A stretch of DNA of 64,000 nucleotides from Symsagittifera roscoffensis (GCF_963678635.1 NC_087071.1:35023680-35087679); one strand, 5' to 3'; positions 1-11,317 are shown, numbered from the stretch's first letter. The notes: a model not told the origin generated them from the letters alone. Numbers and translations: made by a program.

Positions 1-1819
1 AAATTAAAAAATTTTAAATAAATGGCTCGTCAATAATGAACTTCGGGGAAATTACGGAACAACAAAAAAAGAAATTAACATCAACCAAGCAAAATTTTCC
101 AGCCGACGACCTCTTTTACCAATCAAAAAAGTCAAAGGAAAATGGAAAAGTTTTGATTTATAGAAACAAAAGCCAAAGAAGCACCACCGACAGTGAAAAA
201 AATCTGTTTTTATAATTTATTTTCTGTTAGAACAAGCCGAGCTGCTACGTTTGTCGTTATTGTTGACTCTCATTTTTTCTCAGCCATATTTTGGGTAAAA
301 TTTTTATTTGATCAACTTTCTTCCTTTCAAAGTAATAATTATTAGGATAATTTTTTTCGTAATCTGTGCCAGATCTCGACGAGTGTAGTCTGAGACTGAA
401 AGCCTCTTAAAACGTTTGTTCAGAGTTTGTATATACATTTTTAATCAATCAGTCCCCCATGGCACTGGCTAACGAATTCTGCTAACGGCTAATTTGTTTT
501 CCATAATTTAACAATTCCTCGAAAAAAACAAAGGGTTGCTGTTATTTTATTAGTCCAACCAAAAATTTTTATATCAAAATATTGCGTTAACATGCTTTTT
601 TTTTCTGTTGAATTTGATTCTAAAGGTCATGCTTTGCCTCAAATGATCGTGCGCTTTTTTTTCTTGAGATCCTCAATAAAATAGATTAAAAAAGACCGAT
701 AAACCTATGTTGTGAAACGTCATTCTTACGTTATAAGACACCAATTCTTAAATTAAAAACACTTTCAAAGCCTTTTGCGCCCACTTTTGGAGACTACATC
801 CTTCTTAATTTAGTTGGGCAACATAAGAGGTCTGCAGTGATTTAACTTTGTCAGTAAAGAAACAAAAAAACTTGGAGTATTTTTTGATTGACTAAAAAAC
901 CAAGAACTCTTGGAGTAATTTTTGATAGACAAAAAAAACTTTTTACATTTTCCGCCCAAATTTCTAAGTTTTGCAATTTTGTACCATCAATGTAAAAATA
1001 AATAGCAAAATGATGATCACACTGATTCGTTTTACTGATACAACTTCGATCATTTTAAATTTTTAGCTGATTCTAACAAAGCCGATTTCTGAGCAGATGT
1101 TTACCATTTCTTTCTTTAGCTACTTTCTTCGCTTTTTCTGGTCGGGGTAAATCTACTCAAAACCAAAAATGCACCATACCATTAATGTAAAAAGTTTAAG
1201 CAAGATTGATCTTCATTGTTTTAAGTGAGCTTGGTTCAAATTTTAAGTCAGGCTGGTTTTCATTAATTTCAATCAACCCAATTTGAGAAAAACGCGTTTC
1301 AAATTTCAAGTTTTATTAGTTTTAACACCATAAATTATTTCATCACTGTATTGAAGCACTGATCAATTGTTTCTCTCAGGACTTTTCGGCTATGTCTATT
1401 TGACATCGTCTAACAATGAACTGGAATCGAATCTTTTTAACTATTCCCCCCTATTGCAATAGGGGAGGGGGAATAGATAACAAGGTGCAAAAATCGTACA
1501 TGCTCAAAAATCGTAAATATTCAATTCTTTCTTTATAGGGGGATATTCGTTACATGGTTACATAGGCGGGATAATTAACAAGATCCCTGGAATCAACTAA
1601 TCTGCAAAACTGACCATTCCAACAATTGAAGTCTATCACCACTAAATTATGACAATTTTCTCTATGGAAGAGTGTATAGTCTTTCAGAGCAAAAACTTTG
1701 GCTGTTTTTCATATCATTAGACTATAAATGAGTTTTAGTTTTGTTGCAGGTTGCACCTCCAACCTGCAACAATGGGCTTTCGGTGACCAAAATTCCATCA
1801 TCCCGCGAGAGACTTCAGT
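1..1819. other. AT-rich non-coding DNA, no gene seen
   Basis: No open frame of convincing length or composition and no exon-like stretch with splice signals on either strand. The only structured item is a C-rich/G-rich inverted repeat near 1441-1476. The stretch ends where the 31-bp tandem repeats begin. Confidence 0.5.
1441..1476. repeat. C-rich/G-rich inverted repeat (hairpin)
   Basis: A left arm beginning CTATTCCCCC meets a right arm ending GGGGGAATAG around a TTGCAA centre, giving an imperfect palindrome of about 36 bp. A related half site (CTCCCCCCTATTG) occurs near 16876. Function unknown; it may be the core of a decayed foldback element. Confidence 0.5.
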
Positions 1820-2373
1820 CGCGCAAAGTCGCAACATAGCTAATTTGGGTCCCGCAAAGTCGCAACATAGCTAATTTGGGTCGCGCAAAGCCGCAACATT
1901 GCTAATTTGGGTTGTACAAAGTCGCAACATAGCTGTTTTGGGTTGCGCAAAGTCGCAACATAGCTAATTTGGGTCGCCCAAAGCCGCAACATTGCTAATT
2001 TGGGTTGTATAAAGTCGCAACATAGCTATTTTGGGTTGCGCAAAGTCGCAACATAGCTAATTTGGGTTGCGCAAAGTCGCAAAATAGCTAATTTGAGTCG
2101 CAAAAGTTCGCAACATAGCTAATTTGGTTCGCTCAAAATCGCAACATAGCTAATTTGGGTCGCACAAAGTCGCAACATAGCTAATTTGGGTCGCACAAAG
2201 TCGCAACATAGCTAATTTTGGGTCGCGCAAAGTCGCCTATTAGCTAATTCGGGTCGCGCAAAGTCGCAACAAGGGTCGCGCAAAGTCGCAACATGTGTCG
2301 CGCCAAGCCCCAACATGGGTCTCACAAAGTCGTAACATGAGTCGCGCAAAGTCCCAAAATGGGTTGCGCAAAA
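1820..2373. repeat. 31-bp minisatellite with shortened 22-bp units at its right end
   Basis: Successive units contain CGCAAAGTCGCAACATAGC followed by TAATTTGGGT and repeat every 31 bp from 1820 to about 2245. Variant units (CCGCAACATTGC, TGTACAAAG) recur every third unit, suggesting a 93-bp higher-order period in the first half. From about 2250 the AGCTAATTT part is lost and the period falls to about 22 bp. The GGGTCGCG-AAAGTC core is shared with the repeats at 13537-14060, so both belong to one motif family. Confidence 0.85.
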
Positions 2374-4031
2374 CTTAAGTAATGGAATTTTTGTCGGATT
2401 TTGTACTCGAATGGCCTCAAATTTCTAACGGCTGTTAAAAAAGCTGTTTTCTAACATTGATTTGTCCAAGTTTGAGACATGAAAGAGTTGCACAAACAAG
2501 AAAAGAGCAAAAGAAATCTTCAATCTTCAACCTCCAGTGTTAAAGTGATTAATTGTTTTCAGAACCTTGACTTAAAGTATTAAAACTGCTCGTATCAGTG
2601 CGAAGCCCTGAGAGTTTCGACTGCCTTTAAAGGTCGATGGAGCAATAAACCATGAAAAAAACTAAATATAATGAAATAAAGGGAAAAAAGTTTGAAATTC
2701 GGGCTTTTTTTTGTGAAAATCATCTCCCCACACGCCATATGAAAAGCAAAGTGATAAATTTTGCTCCTTGTAACAACTCAATTTTGGCAATTGAGCTTAC
2801 TTCAATTAATTCGGAACTATTTCTAAGATGAATTAGGTTTCCGCTTAAGCGTTAAGAGCGCAAAATAAATCGCGCGCTAATTGTCCTAAAGTGGCCTGAA
2901 TGGCAATCTTTAAACCCCAAAACCTTTACGAAAAATGATCTTAGGTAAAATATTTTTTCAAATTTAAGTTCAAGACAACAATACCTGTTGAATGATATGA
3001 ACAAAAATTCGTCAGAAATGGCTAGGTTAAAAAAAAACGAAATTTGTCCAAAGAAAATAAACCACTCCGAGCACTTATATTACCTTCCGTTACATTCGTT
3101 ACGAAATTCGGAACAAAAAATAATTTAAGCTAAATAGTCTCGAACATTTCGTTTCTTAGGTTTTTTTTACTCTTAAAGGTCTAGATCTTCGCGGCCTAAA
3201 TGAGAAAATTCAGATGATTCAATCATTTTTTATCAATATGTTACTGAGGAGAATTTTTACGTGCTCACTTACTTAGAAAATATTGAAAAAAAGAACCCAA
3301 CATACTTTCAATTTATTTCATTCATAATGAACTATAATCAATTATAAATTGTAAGTATTAAGTCATTAATGAATCAAAACAAAATTGCGAACTTCAATTT
3401 AAATCTTCATTCATTTTCCGAAGAACGAAGTTTATTGTTTCTTTTCCCGTCAACGATATCCATTTTTGTCATTTCAGCTTGAATTTCTTTTTTTTGTAGC
3501 TGTTTATCATGTCTTTGCTATTGAATTTCAGAATATTTTTTGTTTTGCAGCAGGCGTCAACGACTCATTTCTTGATTTTGAGTTTATCGAAGGCTTCGCT
3601 ATTTAAGTCTGTTTATCTAATCTGCAATAAATCAGTGTCTGTTCAATTAGGATATGGAAACAGCTCACTTCTCACTTTTTTTTGTAATTTATATTGTTTT
3701 CAATACCGTAGTCATTCTCTTACGTAATGCAATAGGGGGCTTTTTATGTAAATATGTACATAAACTTAATCGTTCAAACATTCCCCTAAGAAATATTCTA
3801 GCTTCATGCAAAAAATGCAAATTTTGTAAATTTATGTTTTTATATAACTTAATTTTTAATGATGGTTGCTGATGATAAGCAAAATTCAGCCAAAATTTCA
3901 TTGCTACAAAAAATAGGGATAAGACTCAAAATGCGTCATTTGAACAACACTTTTTGCCTTTCTTTTTCAATGCTCTTTTCAGCCTTGTCTTCTCCCCCTC
4001 TCTCCGCACCCCTTTCAACTTCTCCTTCCCG
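2374..4031. other. Non-coding, downstream of the minus-strand exon at 4.1 kb
   Basis: I see no exon or RNA gene. Short ATG frames of about 70 codons near 3509-3901 lie on both strands of the same AT-rich sequence and have no protein-like composition. If the exon at 4032-4199 is terminal, its 3' UTR lies immediately left of 4032. Confidence 0.45.
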
Positions 4032-4199
4032 TTAGTCCCTAACAACTCCGGGGTTGATGTCTTCTGTTGTCTTTATCATGGGGCTGACATCAGGGGGTAG
4101 ACTCATCCTCGCTCCCGACTTCTTGTTCGCTATCTCACTGATGTAGGCGTCCCGGGTGGTGATACTGGCCCGACGCTGCTGTGGGGTAATTTCCTTAAC
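4032..4199 (-). CDS. Probable terminal coding exon of an unidentified minus-strand gene
   Basis: Read on the minus strand, a strong 3' splice site (pyrimidine tract with TTTTTTTCC, then TTCTTAG) ends at 4200. A 55-codon open exon follows, starting VKEITPQQRR and ending GVVRD before TAA at 4034-4032. The exon is much richer in G and C than its flanks and uses varied codons, as a real exon would. Residues include ASITTRDAYISEI and ARMSLPPDVSP. I do not recognise the family. It is on the same strand as, and downstream of, the calcineurin A exons at 11-15 kb, so it could be an alternative tail of that gene, but it does not resemble the known calcineurin tail and the link is only positional. Phase at the splice site is assumed. 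Confidence 0.5.
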   Translation of the reverse strand, partial: VKEITPQQRRASITTRDAYISEIANKKSGARMSLPPDVSPMIKTTEDINPGVVRD

Positions 4200-4462
4200 C
4201 TAAGAATAGGAAAAAAATAGTTGTTCCAATCATGTATTTTTGTGTTTCGACCACTCTGATTTGAGAGTATGGTGTTAACCTTATTCTTCCGGCCACACAG
4301 AAAAAGTTTACATGCGGGCGGGTTTTTTCCTAGCGTAAAGTAGTTTAGAGACATGTACCCCGGTAGAGGACCGCGACCTAATTCCAGAATGTCCCGACCA
4401 AATTTGTTCACATCTCAATTTTGGACTAAAAAGATCTGTCGCATTTTTCGCGACCACAGCGG

Positions 4463-4870
4463 CAGGGTTGCATGATTAAAATCAACTTGATTTAAATCAA
4501 TGATTTAAATCGGATTTTAATCGTAGAATAAAAATCAAAAAAATCAACCCTTGTGTTATCCTGCCGAGTGCCGCGGTAAACATACAACCCAGCTTGCAGT
4601 ATTTACATTGGTTACGTTCTTCGCTCCTCATAGCATACTTTTAACTGGAAAAGTTTTTCCAGCACTTTCGGATTTTTCCATTCCAGTCTCAGAAGTTGAC
4701 TGGAAATTGAAAAATATGGGTAACTTGTGTTCTTCTAACTTGTGATGCTGAATCAGTAATTTTGCGTTAATAAATTGATTCTTGAAACAAAAACGTTTCC
4801 AATAAAATTCAAAAAAATCAAGGTAAAATAATAAAAATTGGATTTAAATCAACATATAATATACATCAGA
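4463..4870. mobile_element. Possible decayed hAT-type or MITE fragment
   Basis: The left edge begins CAGGGTTGCATGATTAAAAT, a CAGGGTT start typical of hAT ends. It is followed by repeated GATTTAAATC palindromes that recur near the right end (about 4850). The interior has a 64-codon plus-strand ORF (4551-4745) of no recognisable family. No clean right terminal repeat or target duplication was found, so this is tentative. Confidence 0.25.
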
Positions 4871-4948
4871 CTTTTATGACTCTGCATGGCGGAGACCGAG
4901 AGATCAAACTTTCGAGAAAAATATTTCGATATGTCCAAATCTTTGAGA

Positions 4949-5092
4949 CCAAATATTGCCATGTATGTTTTTAGTTAACCAGCCAGAGGCCTGACCCGAG
5001 AGTTAATTATTTGAGATTAACGACCAAACATTGCTATTTTTTAACCAGTCAGAGGCCAAACCCGAGAGTTAATTACTTAAGACTAACTAAGT
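4949..5092. repeat. 66-bp tandem duplication
   Basis: TTAACCAGCCAGAGGCC with CCCGAGAGTTAATTA at 4975-5040 recurs as TTAACCAGTCAGAGGCC with CCCGAGAGTTAATTA from 5041. The GACCAAA-ATTGC stretch preceding each unit is also repeated. Two imperfect copies; no coding content. Confidence 0.7.
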
Positions 5093-5120
5093 TATGACTT
5101 GAAAGAGGTCATCTTGTAAG

Positions 5121-5190
5121 AAGCAGCGCGCGTGCGATTTGAACCCGCAATCATATGATTGCTGGGCACCATCACTACTGATGCGCCGCA
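5121..5190 (-). repeat. tRNA-like sequence (tRNA-derived SINE head or tRNA pseudogene)
   Basis: On the minus strand an A-box-like TCAGTAGTGATGG is followed by a B-box GGGTTCAAATC at tRNA spacing. The possible acceptor arms GCGGCGC and GCGCTGC pair, with one G-T. The middle contains the palindrome GCAATCATATGATTGC where an anticodon arm would be. The T stem pairs poorly and two extra bases separate it from the acceptor arm, so this is not a functional tRNA. A SINE head or a pseudogene fits best. Confidence 0.4.
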
Positions 5191-5824
5191 ACGCCACAAC
5201 GCCTCATAAAATGGCGCCGCGAGAGCGACCCAAGATGCAGCGGCGCGACCAACATTAGTGTTATCCAGATTTTTGCGACCGAGAGCGTCTGGATATCTGG
5301 AAAAAATATCACAAAAGTCTAGACATACATAACTTTAGTCACAGAAGTCTAAATGGTCGCAGACTTCGAAATCTTCAAATTTGTCTGACTTTCTTGAACC
5401 AAAAGCACAAAATTGATACTTTTCAAAATAAAACAGATTTAAGGTTTTTGTTTTGATTGAGGTTTCATTTTTTGGGAATTTATTCGTTTTAACTGAAAGA
5501 AGAAAAATCCCAAGCAGTTTTGAACAACTAGTCTCGACATATTAAAAAAAAACTGAAAAAAAATTAATGAAAATATCTTGCAAAAAAAATAAAACATCAA
5601 TTATTCCATAACTCAGAAGTTGTTAAGAAAAACAAACTAACCTGGCAACTGACATTGACAGTTTCAAAATCGCCCAAATGAACTTTTGATAAACTGCACA
5701 TTTTATTGCTCACGATTGATATTAATACTAATGTAACCAAGTTCATAATTTTATGTCCTACAACTAAACCTTTTAAGCAACAGTAAATTTCTCTGACAAA
5801 AATGATCACAAAATGATGTAAATC

Positions 5825-5988
5825 AAATGTCAGGCGCAATTATGGAAATTTGAAAGATGGATGACCCAAAATCACTCACTCACGCCAATGCCACTTTGGC
5901 AAAAAAACAATAATGTATTCGTTAGGCGACAATAAACGTCCCCTGTTTTTGTTACATATTCCATCGCTATTAAAACTTCTCATCCAAA
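5825..5988 (+). repeat. Left LTR remnant of the copia element
   Basis: Shares an ordered series of blocks with 8940-9112: ATATGGAA/ATTATGGAA then TTTGAAAG, CACTGGCAAAAAA-like, ACAATAATGTATT, then TTACATATTCCATC matching a TACATGTTTCATC block. By eye the copies are only roughly 70 percent alike, consistent with an old insertion. The outer edge is not defined. Confidence 0.6.
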
Positions 5989-6321
5989 ATGGTCACATTT
6001 GCGGAATTGAGAACTAGGCTGACAAACTACGAGGAAGGCCGGGCAGCTCGTGAAGTTGATAAGGAACAGCACATAGCAATTTCTGCGAGAAGACCAATAC
6101 ATTCAAAACCTTTCATGAAATCAATTAATTCATCTTTAGTTCCTGAGCAAAATAGAACTCAAAATTCCCTAAAAACAGAAACATGCTATGGACGTGGCAT
6201 AGCAGAACTTTTGAAAAAAGAATTCAAAAAAGCAGGTTCTAACTTAGGGGCATGTAATCAGAAGGGGCATACACATAATTTTTGTTATAAAGCTTGTTGT
6301 TCTTGCTTAAATTGCATGTAA
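5989..6321 (+). pseudogene. copia gag fragment
   Basis: A 110-codon open frame. Residues 4-18 (FAELRTRLTNYEEGR) match the conserved region before the gag zinc knuckle in copia elements. Near residue 90 there is a degenerate zinc knuckle: ACNQKGHTHNFC keeps C-x4-H-x4-C but lacks the first Cys of the usual CCHC set. The frame begins directly after the LTR remnant, so the gag N-terminus is missing. The ATG is probably fortuitous. Confidence 0.7.
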
Positions 6322-6526
6322 AATGCAGCAAACTGCAAATCATTCATTCGCACATCAGTTTTGCATACAAAATTCGGTGACTTAAAATATACCGACTTAA
6401 AAGCCCCAATTGAATTAAAGATTTCACCACATGACGAAATATGCAAAACTTGGCTCTGTCTGAAATTACACTGAAACCAGTTCCAAAAATCACAAAAAAA
6501 ACAAAGCAAAAACAACACTTGAAAGA

Positions 6527-6905
6527 GTTTTTAGCGATGAATTAGGAGCAGTAAATACTTCAAGCTTTAACGGATTCCGATATGTAATGATTTTTGTTGG
6601 CGACTTTAGCAACTGCGCAGTGGTTAAGTACATAAATTACAAAAGTGAATCTTTTGAAAATTTTCAGAAATTCATAACAGACAATAGAACTATTTGTAAG
6701 AACAAAAAAACAGCACGTTTTGTGTACATTCAAAATTTAGGCATGAGTTCACAGTCCCAGAAACTTCTGAACAAAATGGGGTTGCAGAACGGTACAACCA
6801 AACAATAGTTGAAAAGGCTAGATGTCTTTTAATTCAAGCAAATTTTAGCAAAACGTAATGTATTGGGGCTATAGAAACAGCCAATCACATTCGTAATATA
6901 GTGAA
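6527..6905 (+). pseudogene. copia integrase fragment
   Basis: Frames around 6530-6690 read FSDELGAV then SSFNGFRYVMIFVGDFS and KSESFENFQKFITDN, the first catalytic Asp region of copia integrase. Near 6780-6900 a shifted frame reads GVAERYNQTIVEKARCLL, the block with the catalytic Glu, then AIETANHIRN. The segment between, which should hold the middle Asp, is disrupted. A stop interrupts the second block. Dead copy. Confidence 0.75.
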
Positions 6906-7560
6906 AAAAGCGGATGATAAAACTTTAGCGTTTCAAAAAAGTTTTTGAACAGACATCTGAATCAAAAAAACTTTAAGAATATGTGGATGTTTTGCATAAA
7001 TAAAAAAAATCATAAGCCGAAATCCATATTTGATCCAAGGGCCCAGTAATACGTTTTTTTTGATACGCTGGTAACAGTACAGTGTACTTAGTCCAAAACT
7101 GAGAAAACAAACGCATATATAGAGTAAGGATTGTAACCTTCAATGAACACTTTTTTTGCTCCAAACAAAACTAGTGCTATACTAAGTGAAACAGATGATT
7201 TTTTTTATTTAGGCTCAAAGAAATAGTCAAATGTTTACAGTGAAAAAAATTTAACTCTATCACAACCTAGTAAACTTGAAAAAATTGGCAGAGAAAAGGA
7301 TGTTAACTATCAATTGATGAAGCAAGTAGTAACAAAAATGATCAAAGTAGGAACAAACAAGATTTAGTAACAAACTCAAAAAATCAGGGTCTTTTGAAAC
7401 AAAATTTGCAGCTCAGCACTGTTGCTGGGCAAACAAAAAACCAGGGTACATTTTTAAGAATGACTTTACCTCATGTAGATGCATCTGATCAATCGTATGA
7501 AAAAGATCTCTTAAATCTCAAACGACAAAACGACAAAGCACAGCAAAAACCTGCAGCGAT

Positions 7561-8280
7561 CTGACAGATCTCGAAACCCACCAGAACGCTTCGACAAACC
7601 GTACACCAACAACAGTGAACAACTAGCACATCTTTTTGAAAACGAAATATACAAGCAGGAAATAGAATCTACCGATCAGGGCAAATGGAACGAAGCAATA
7701 CGAAGCGAAAAAAATTCTTTAATTGAAGGTCAAATAAGGAATTTAACCAAACAACCTCCGGAAATTATTGTTATTTCAGGCATATGGGTGTATAAAAGGA
7801 AGTTAACAAAAGTGGTAGGAGTGCCTCAAGACATCAAAATTTTTTCAGGCATATGGATTTGTTAAGAGAAAATAACAAAAAGTGGGGGATTGATTCAAAG
7901 CCCGATATGTAGCCAAAGGTTTTAAAGAAGTCGAAGAACTCGAATACTTTCAAACATATGCACCGGCTAGTAAGCCAGAAACTTTCCGAACACTTCTAGC
8001 CCATTATTGGTACAAAGAACTAGCAATTTTTCAAATCGAGCAACACTTTATTAAAAGAAAAAATGAATATTGCCTATTCTATAAGACTAGAGAAAACAAA
8101 AAACTTCAAATTTCAAGCTGAGTCGACGATCTAATTTCAGCAGAATCTCATGAACAAAAAATGGAGTACCTTAAGCCTACATTTTAAAGCAACTTTCGAA
8201 TGGATGATAGAGGAGAACTGGCGTGGTTTCTAGGAACGCCAATTGAGAAAACTGAAAATGAAATTACCCTAGATTAAGAT
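7561..8280 (+). pseudogene. copia reverse transcriptase fragment
   Basis: Frames read RSRNPPERFDKPY, then WNEAIRSEKNSLIEGQ (the copia W-x-A-x-x-E-x block), WVYKRK, and RYVAKGFKEVEELEYFQTYA followed by PASKPETFR, which is the start of the RT fingers. Near 8220 GELAWFLGTPIEKTENEITL matches the region after the catalytic YxDD box. The YxDD box itself is damaged (VDDLI near 8128). Multiple frameshifts and stops; a short direct duplication of the ISGIWVYKRK-like segment appears at 7780-7890. Confidence 0.75.
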
Positions 8281-8395
8281 ATTTTTACAAAAAGCATTCC
8301 CACAACATTTATTATGCAAGATTGTAAGCCGTAGAAATCACCAACCGAAGTAAATTCAACTTATTAAAGAATCAGAAAGCTCACTGCCAGCAGAA

Positions 8396-8823
8396 ACAAC
8401 ATAGTATAGAAGCTTAGTAAGTTCATTGTTAATCCTAGCTAAGCAAATTAGGCCTGGTATCCTGTGGAATGTAATTGTCTTATCATTTCTCATGATTTCA
8501 CCAACTGCTGAAAACTTGTCTGCCGTTAAACGAGTCTTACTTTACCTCCAGCACACCAGAAACTTGAAATTTTCATACTCCAAGGACAACGATTTCGAAG
8601 TTTTTGGCAAAACTGACGCTGAATGGAGCGTAGATTCCGATGACAGGCGGTCTAAAACAGGCTATAACTACAAGCTCGGATAAACTGGGGGAGTGATGGG
8701 CTGGCAAGTGAAGAAGCAACCGACCGTGTCACTCTCTTCTTGTGAAGCCATATGCAAGTCACTTGCTTCAGCTGCTCAAGAAGCAGCGTTTTTTCGAAAT
8801 CCCCTTGCCAAAACAGGATAAGA
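8396..8823 (+). pseudogene. copia RNase H fragment
   Basis: YRSLVSSLLILAKQIRPGI, then AVKRVLLYLQHTRNLKFSYS, KTDAEWSVDSDDRRSKTGY, a stop at 8681, and GWQVKKQPTVSLSSCEAICK with SAAQEAAFFR follow the order of the copia RNase H domain. The conserved D of SDADW is present as TDAEW. At least one stop and a lost Glu (EAEY to EAIC) show decay. Confidence 0.8.
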
Positions 8824-8939
8824 CTAACAGAAACCCACTCCAATTGGCGAAGACAATCAGATTTGCATCAACATTGCAACAAATGATCGTTTTTGACCAG
8901 TTTTGATCAAAATTCCAACCAAAAGTGATAAGGAAATTG

Positions 8940-9112
8940 ATTTAAATTAAACGTCCTGCACAAATATGGAATTTGAAAGTCAAATAAACCAACATCATCT
9001 CACTGGCAAAAAACAACAATGTATTTCTTTGGAAGAATATAAAAACACCCGGTATTTGATACATGTTTCATCTATATTATAATCTCTGAGCCAATCTAGT
9101 CTCAAAATAATC
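8940..9112 (+). repeat. Right LTR remnant of the copia element
   Basis: Ordered similarity to 5825-5988, as described there. Lies 120 bp after the last recognisable RNase H codons. The polypurine tract and terminal dinucleotides cannot be assigned with confidence. Confidence 0.55.
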
Positions 9113-9925
9113 TAAATAATTCAAAATATTAATCACACGGTCTCTTCACGCAACCGCTGCTGATTGTCTAATCCTGTTTACAGCCTTGTGAAATCGCATA
9201 TGTGTAACAATTAGCAAACAAGGATTACCAAATTTTGGCCATCAAAGTCTGGAAAGTCGAAAAGATCTGGACATAAAGCCGCATAAGTCTGGACGGTTAA
9301 TAGCAAAAATCTGAAAAGCACAAAAACTTCCAACTTATTTCCATAATTCATTTTTTCTTTTCGCGCTCTGTTTTTGGCTCACTCGGCAATTTTTGAGAGT
9401 TGCCAATGATACTTTCGATTTTAATTAATTTTTTTGCACAAAATAAACAAAAGACGGAAGAGAATTTCGTGTTTCGAAAGCTAGAGGTTTTTTTCAATAT
9501 CACCTATTCAGCCTTCTAACTACGCAAAAAAGTCTACTTTCGTTTTTGTCGCATCTTTGGAAAAAGTTTTTGAAAGTTTTGTTTCATTAAGACACTTTAA
9601 AAATATTTTGAAGTTGCTGCTCAAGTTTTTGTTTTGACTCAGACCTGCATTTTTTATGAATTTTTTTAACATAGTCAATAGACGATTGAAAAAAAAAACC
9701 AATGAACTCAGGTACAAAGAAAAAGAACTAACTTGTCTTTCTGAAAAATTTCCACTTTTAATTTTCGGAAACAAACAGATGGCATTGAAGCTCTTTGAAA
9801 TTCTAGAACAGGTTGTTATTATCAGATGTTTGATTAAAAAAACCAATTGAGATAGCTAGAGCAATAGATGAATTTTTCGGCTCTTTTCCAGTCCTCTTCC
9901 TTAGATTTTTTCTGAAATTCATTAT
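9113..9925. other. Non-coding, one unexplained short ORF
   Basis: Contains degenerate AGTCTGGA-type motifs (9240-9330) like those at 5280-5390 and 13.5-14.1 kb. A 64-codon plus-strand frame at 9656-9850 (includes NELRYKEKELTCLSEKFPLL) has somewhat protein-like composition but no recognised family, and the minus strand is also open there. I do not call a gene. Confidence 0.4.
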
Positions 9926-9956
9926 GTGAAAGCTAAATAAAATGTTTAGCTTTCAC
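9926..9956. repeat. Perfect 12-bp-stem hairpin
   Basis: GTGAAAGCTAAA at 9926-9937 is exactly reverse-complemented by TTTAGCTTTCAC at 9945-9956 around a 7-base loop. No T-run or other context points to a function. Confidence 0.8.
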
Positions 9957-9970
9957 GAAACGTTTTTGTT

Positions 9971-10231
9971 TTGCCAAGGTAGCGCTAAATTAAGCTAACT
10001 TGGTCTCTTTTTCCTTTTTCCACCGACCTCACATAAACATCGCTTCCATGGTGTATTAACAGATTTTACAAGGTTGAGTATGAACACCAAATGTGTTTAT
10101 CATGGCCTAAGTAGTCCGAATGCCAAATTTTATAAAATTCCGATAATATGAACCAAAAATTTACTCAAAAAATTTTGCAGGTGAAGGAAAAGGAAAAAGA
10201 GCCCTAACTTGTTGCCAAGGTAGCGCTAAAT
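9971..10231. mobile_element. MITE-like insertion flanked by identical 20-bp direct repeats
   Basis: TTGCCAAGGTAGCGCTAAAT occurs at 9971-9990 and again, identical, at 10212-10231. Inside each copy are inverted arms: a left arm with CTCTTTTTCCTTTTTCCACC and a right arm with GGTGAAGGAAAAGGAAAAAG. The enclosed 221 bp has no coding capacity. The 20-bp repeats are longer than target duplications of common DNA transposons, so they could be sub-terminal repeats or a recombination footprint. Confidence 0.5.
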
Positions 10232-11204
10232 ATTTTTAGTTTTTAGTAAAATCAAGTTTTCTTTGCCTAATTTTTTCAGATAACGATTTTACTCGATCGC
10301 TTTACTCGCTCGAAATTAGACTGAAAATCAAAATTTTCAAACCGTTTTCTCTTGACACTCCGATTGCAAAAATTGCAAACCGATTCCTCTCGATTATATA
10401 TCGCTCGACTCAATCCGATGATTATTTGCGGTACCTTATTTTGCATAGAACACAAAAAAGAAAGGGAAACACGCCCCGAATGCAAAGTTCGTTCATATGA
10501 TTTATTTTTTTGAATAGTCGGAGCAAATAGGTAAAAACAAAAATGATGCTCTGAAAATAAAGAGAAGAAAAATGTGTGTCGCTGCAACCACTTTTTGTTT
10601 GACGATAATGATAGTAATGATAAATTTATTTTTAGAAGCGGCCGTTTTGAGCAATAATTAGTAGAGAAGGGACTTTTGTTACTAACTGAACAAATTTTTG
10701 TTTTGCTATAAGTGAGCTTCGATAAGAAGTTTGACTACTAAAATTGTTTAGGTTGGGCAAATTATGCAAAATTTTTTTAAACAACATCCTATAAAGTAAA
10801 AACTCGAAAATCCAGACAATTTTTAGCAATGCGATTTTTTTGAGTTTTACTATCCAGTTTTATTCAAGACTATGAGCATTTTAACCTGGAATCTCCTTCC
10901 AGCTCATCATTTCTTTGTTTACAGTAATTACAAGTGAAATTAATATGAACCAAAATTAAAATTTATTTCAATTGAAATAGTAGCAGGACAGTACATTACT
11001 CAGTTTGAAAATATATATATATTTTGGTCTCATTTTTTGAAGAAGAAAAAACAGCTTGATTGGGATTTTCTAATTTGATAAACCTGCGTGTCTCTTGATT
11101 CAACTTGCTGAGCAAACATTTAACCTTTAATGTTCGGGACCGCAATTTTTTAATTTGTGTCTAAATCTGGTAGTGGCGCGACCCTTAAAGTCTGGACATG
11201 GGTC

Positions 11205-11317
11205 GACCTCCTTGGCCTCGAAGAAGATGACTGGGTTCTCACTGCAGATGGCGTCTCGGATGGCCTCGTTACCTGACTCAGAGCACCTATCGGTAACTTA
11301 CCATTCGAACACAGATC
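11205..11317 (-). pseudogene. Calcineurin A exon with start of autoinhibitory region, copy 1
   Basis: A 3' splice site (GTGCGTTTTGCAG) ends at 11318. The exon reads DLCSNGKLPIGALSQ, then, after a small frame disruption near 11273, NEAIRDAICSENPVIFFEAKE. In known calcineurin A chains the conserved region after the calmodulin-binding helix reads LPSGVLSGG, and the autoinhibitory segment contains EEAKGLDRINE; order and spacing match. The exon joins in phase 0 with the exon ending at 11914. Its 3' end is replaced by a GTCTGGACAT-type repeat from about 11205, so the rest of the autoinhibitory segment is lost. Copy 2 (14155-14311) is longer. Confidence 0.7.

Larger units (their letters stand above)
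5825..9112 (+). mobile_element. Decayed Ty1/copia LTR retrotransposon
   Basis: Fragments of copia-type gag, integrase, reverse transcriptase and RNase H follow one another in Ty1/copia order (integrase before RT) on the plus strand, between two diverged direct repeats at about 5825-5988 and 8940-9112. Many stops and frameshifts interrupt the frame and several conserved blocks are missing, so it is an old dead copy. The distance between the repeats (about 3.1 kb) is short for copia, indicating internal deletions, including most of the N-terminal half of gag. Confidence 0.85.

Noticed and set aside
1820-2373. CRISPR array
   Set aside because: Units are contiguous and share nearly all bases with no unique spacers; no cas genes; the surroundings are eukaryotic.
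3509-3901. Three overlapping short ORFs near 3.5-3.9 kb
   Set aside because: Opposing strands are open at once in AT-rich DNA with no splice signals or family resemblance.
9520-9846. 108-codon minus-strand ORF
   Set aside because: Overlaps an open plus-strand frame; low-complexity F-, S- and K-rich sequence without family resemblance.
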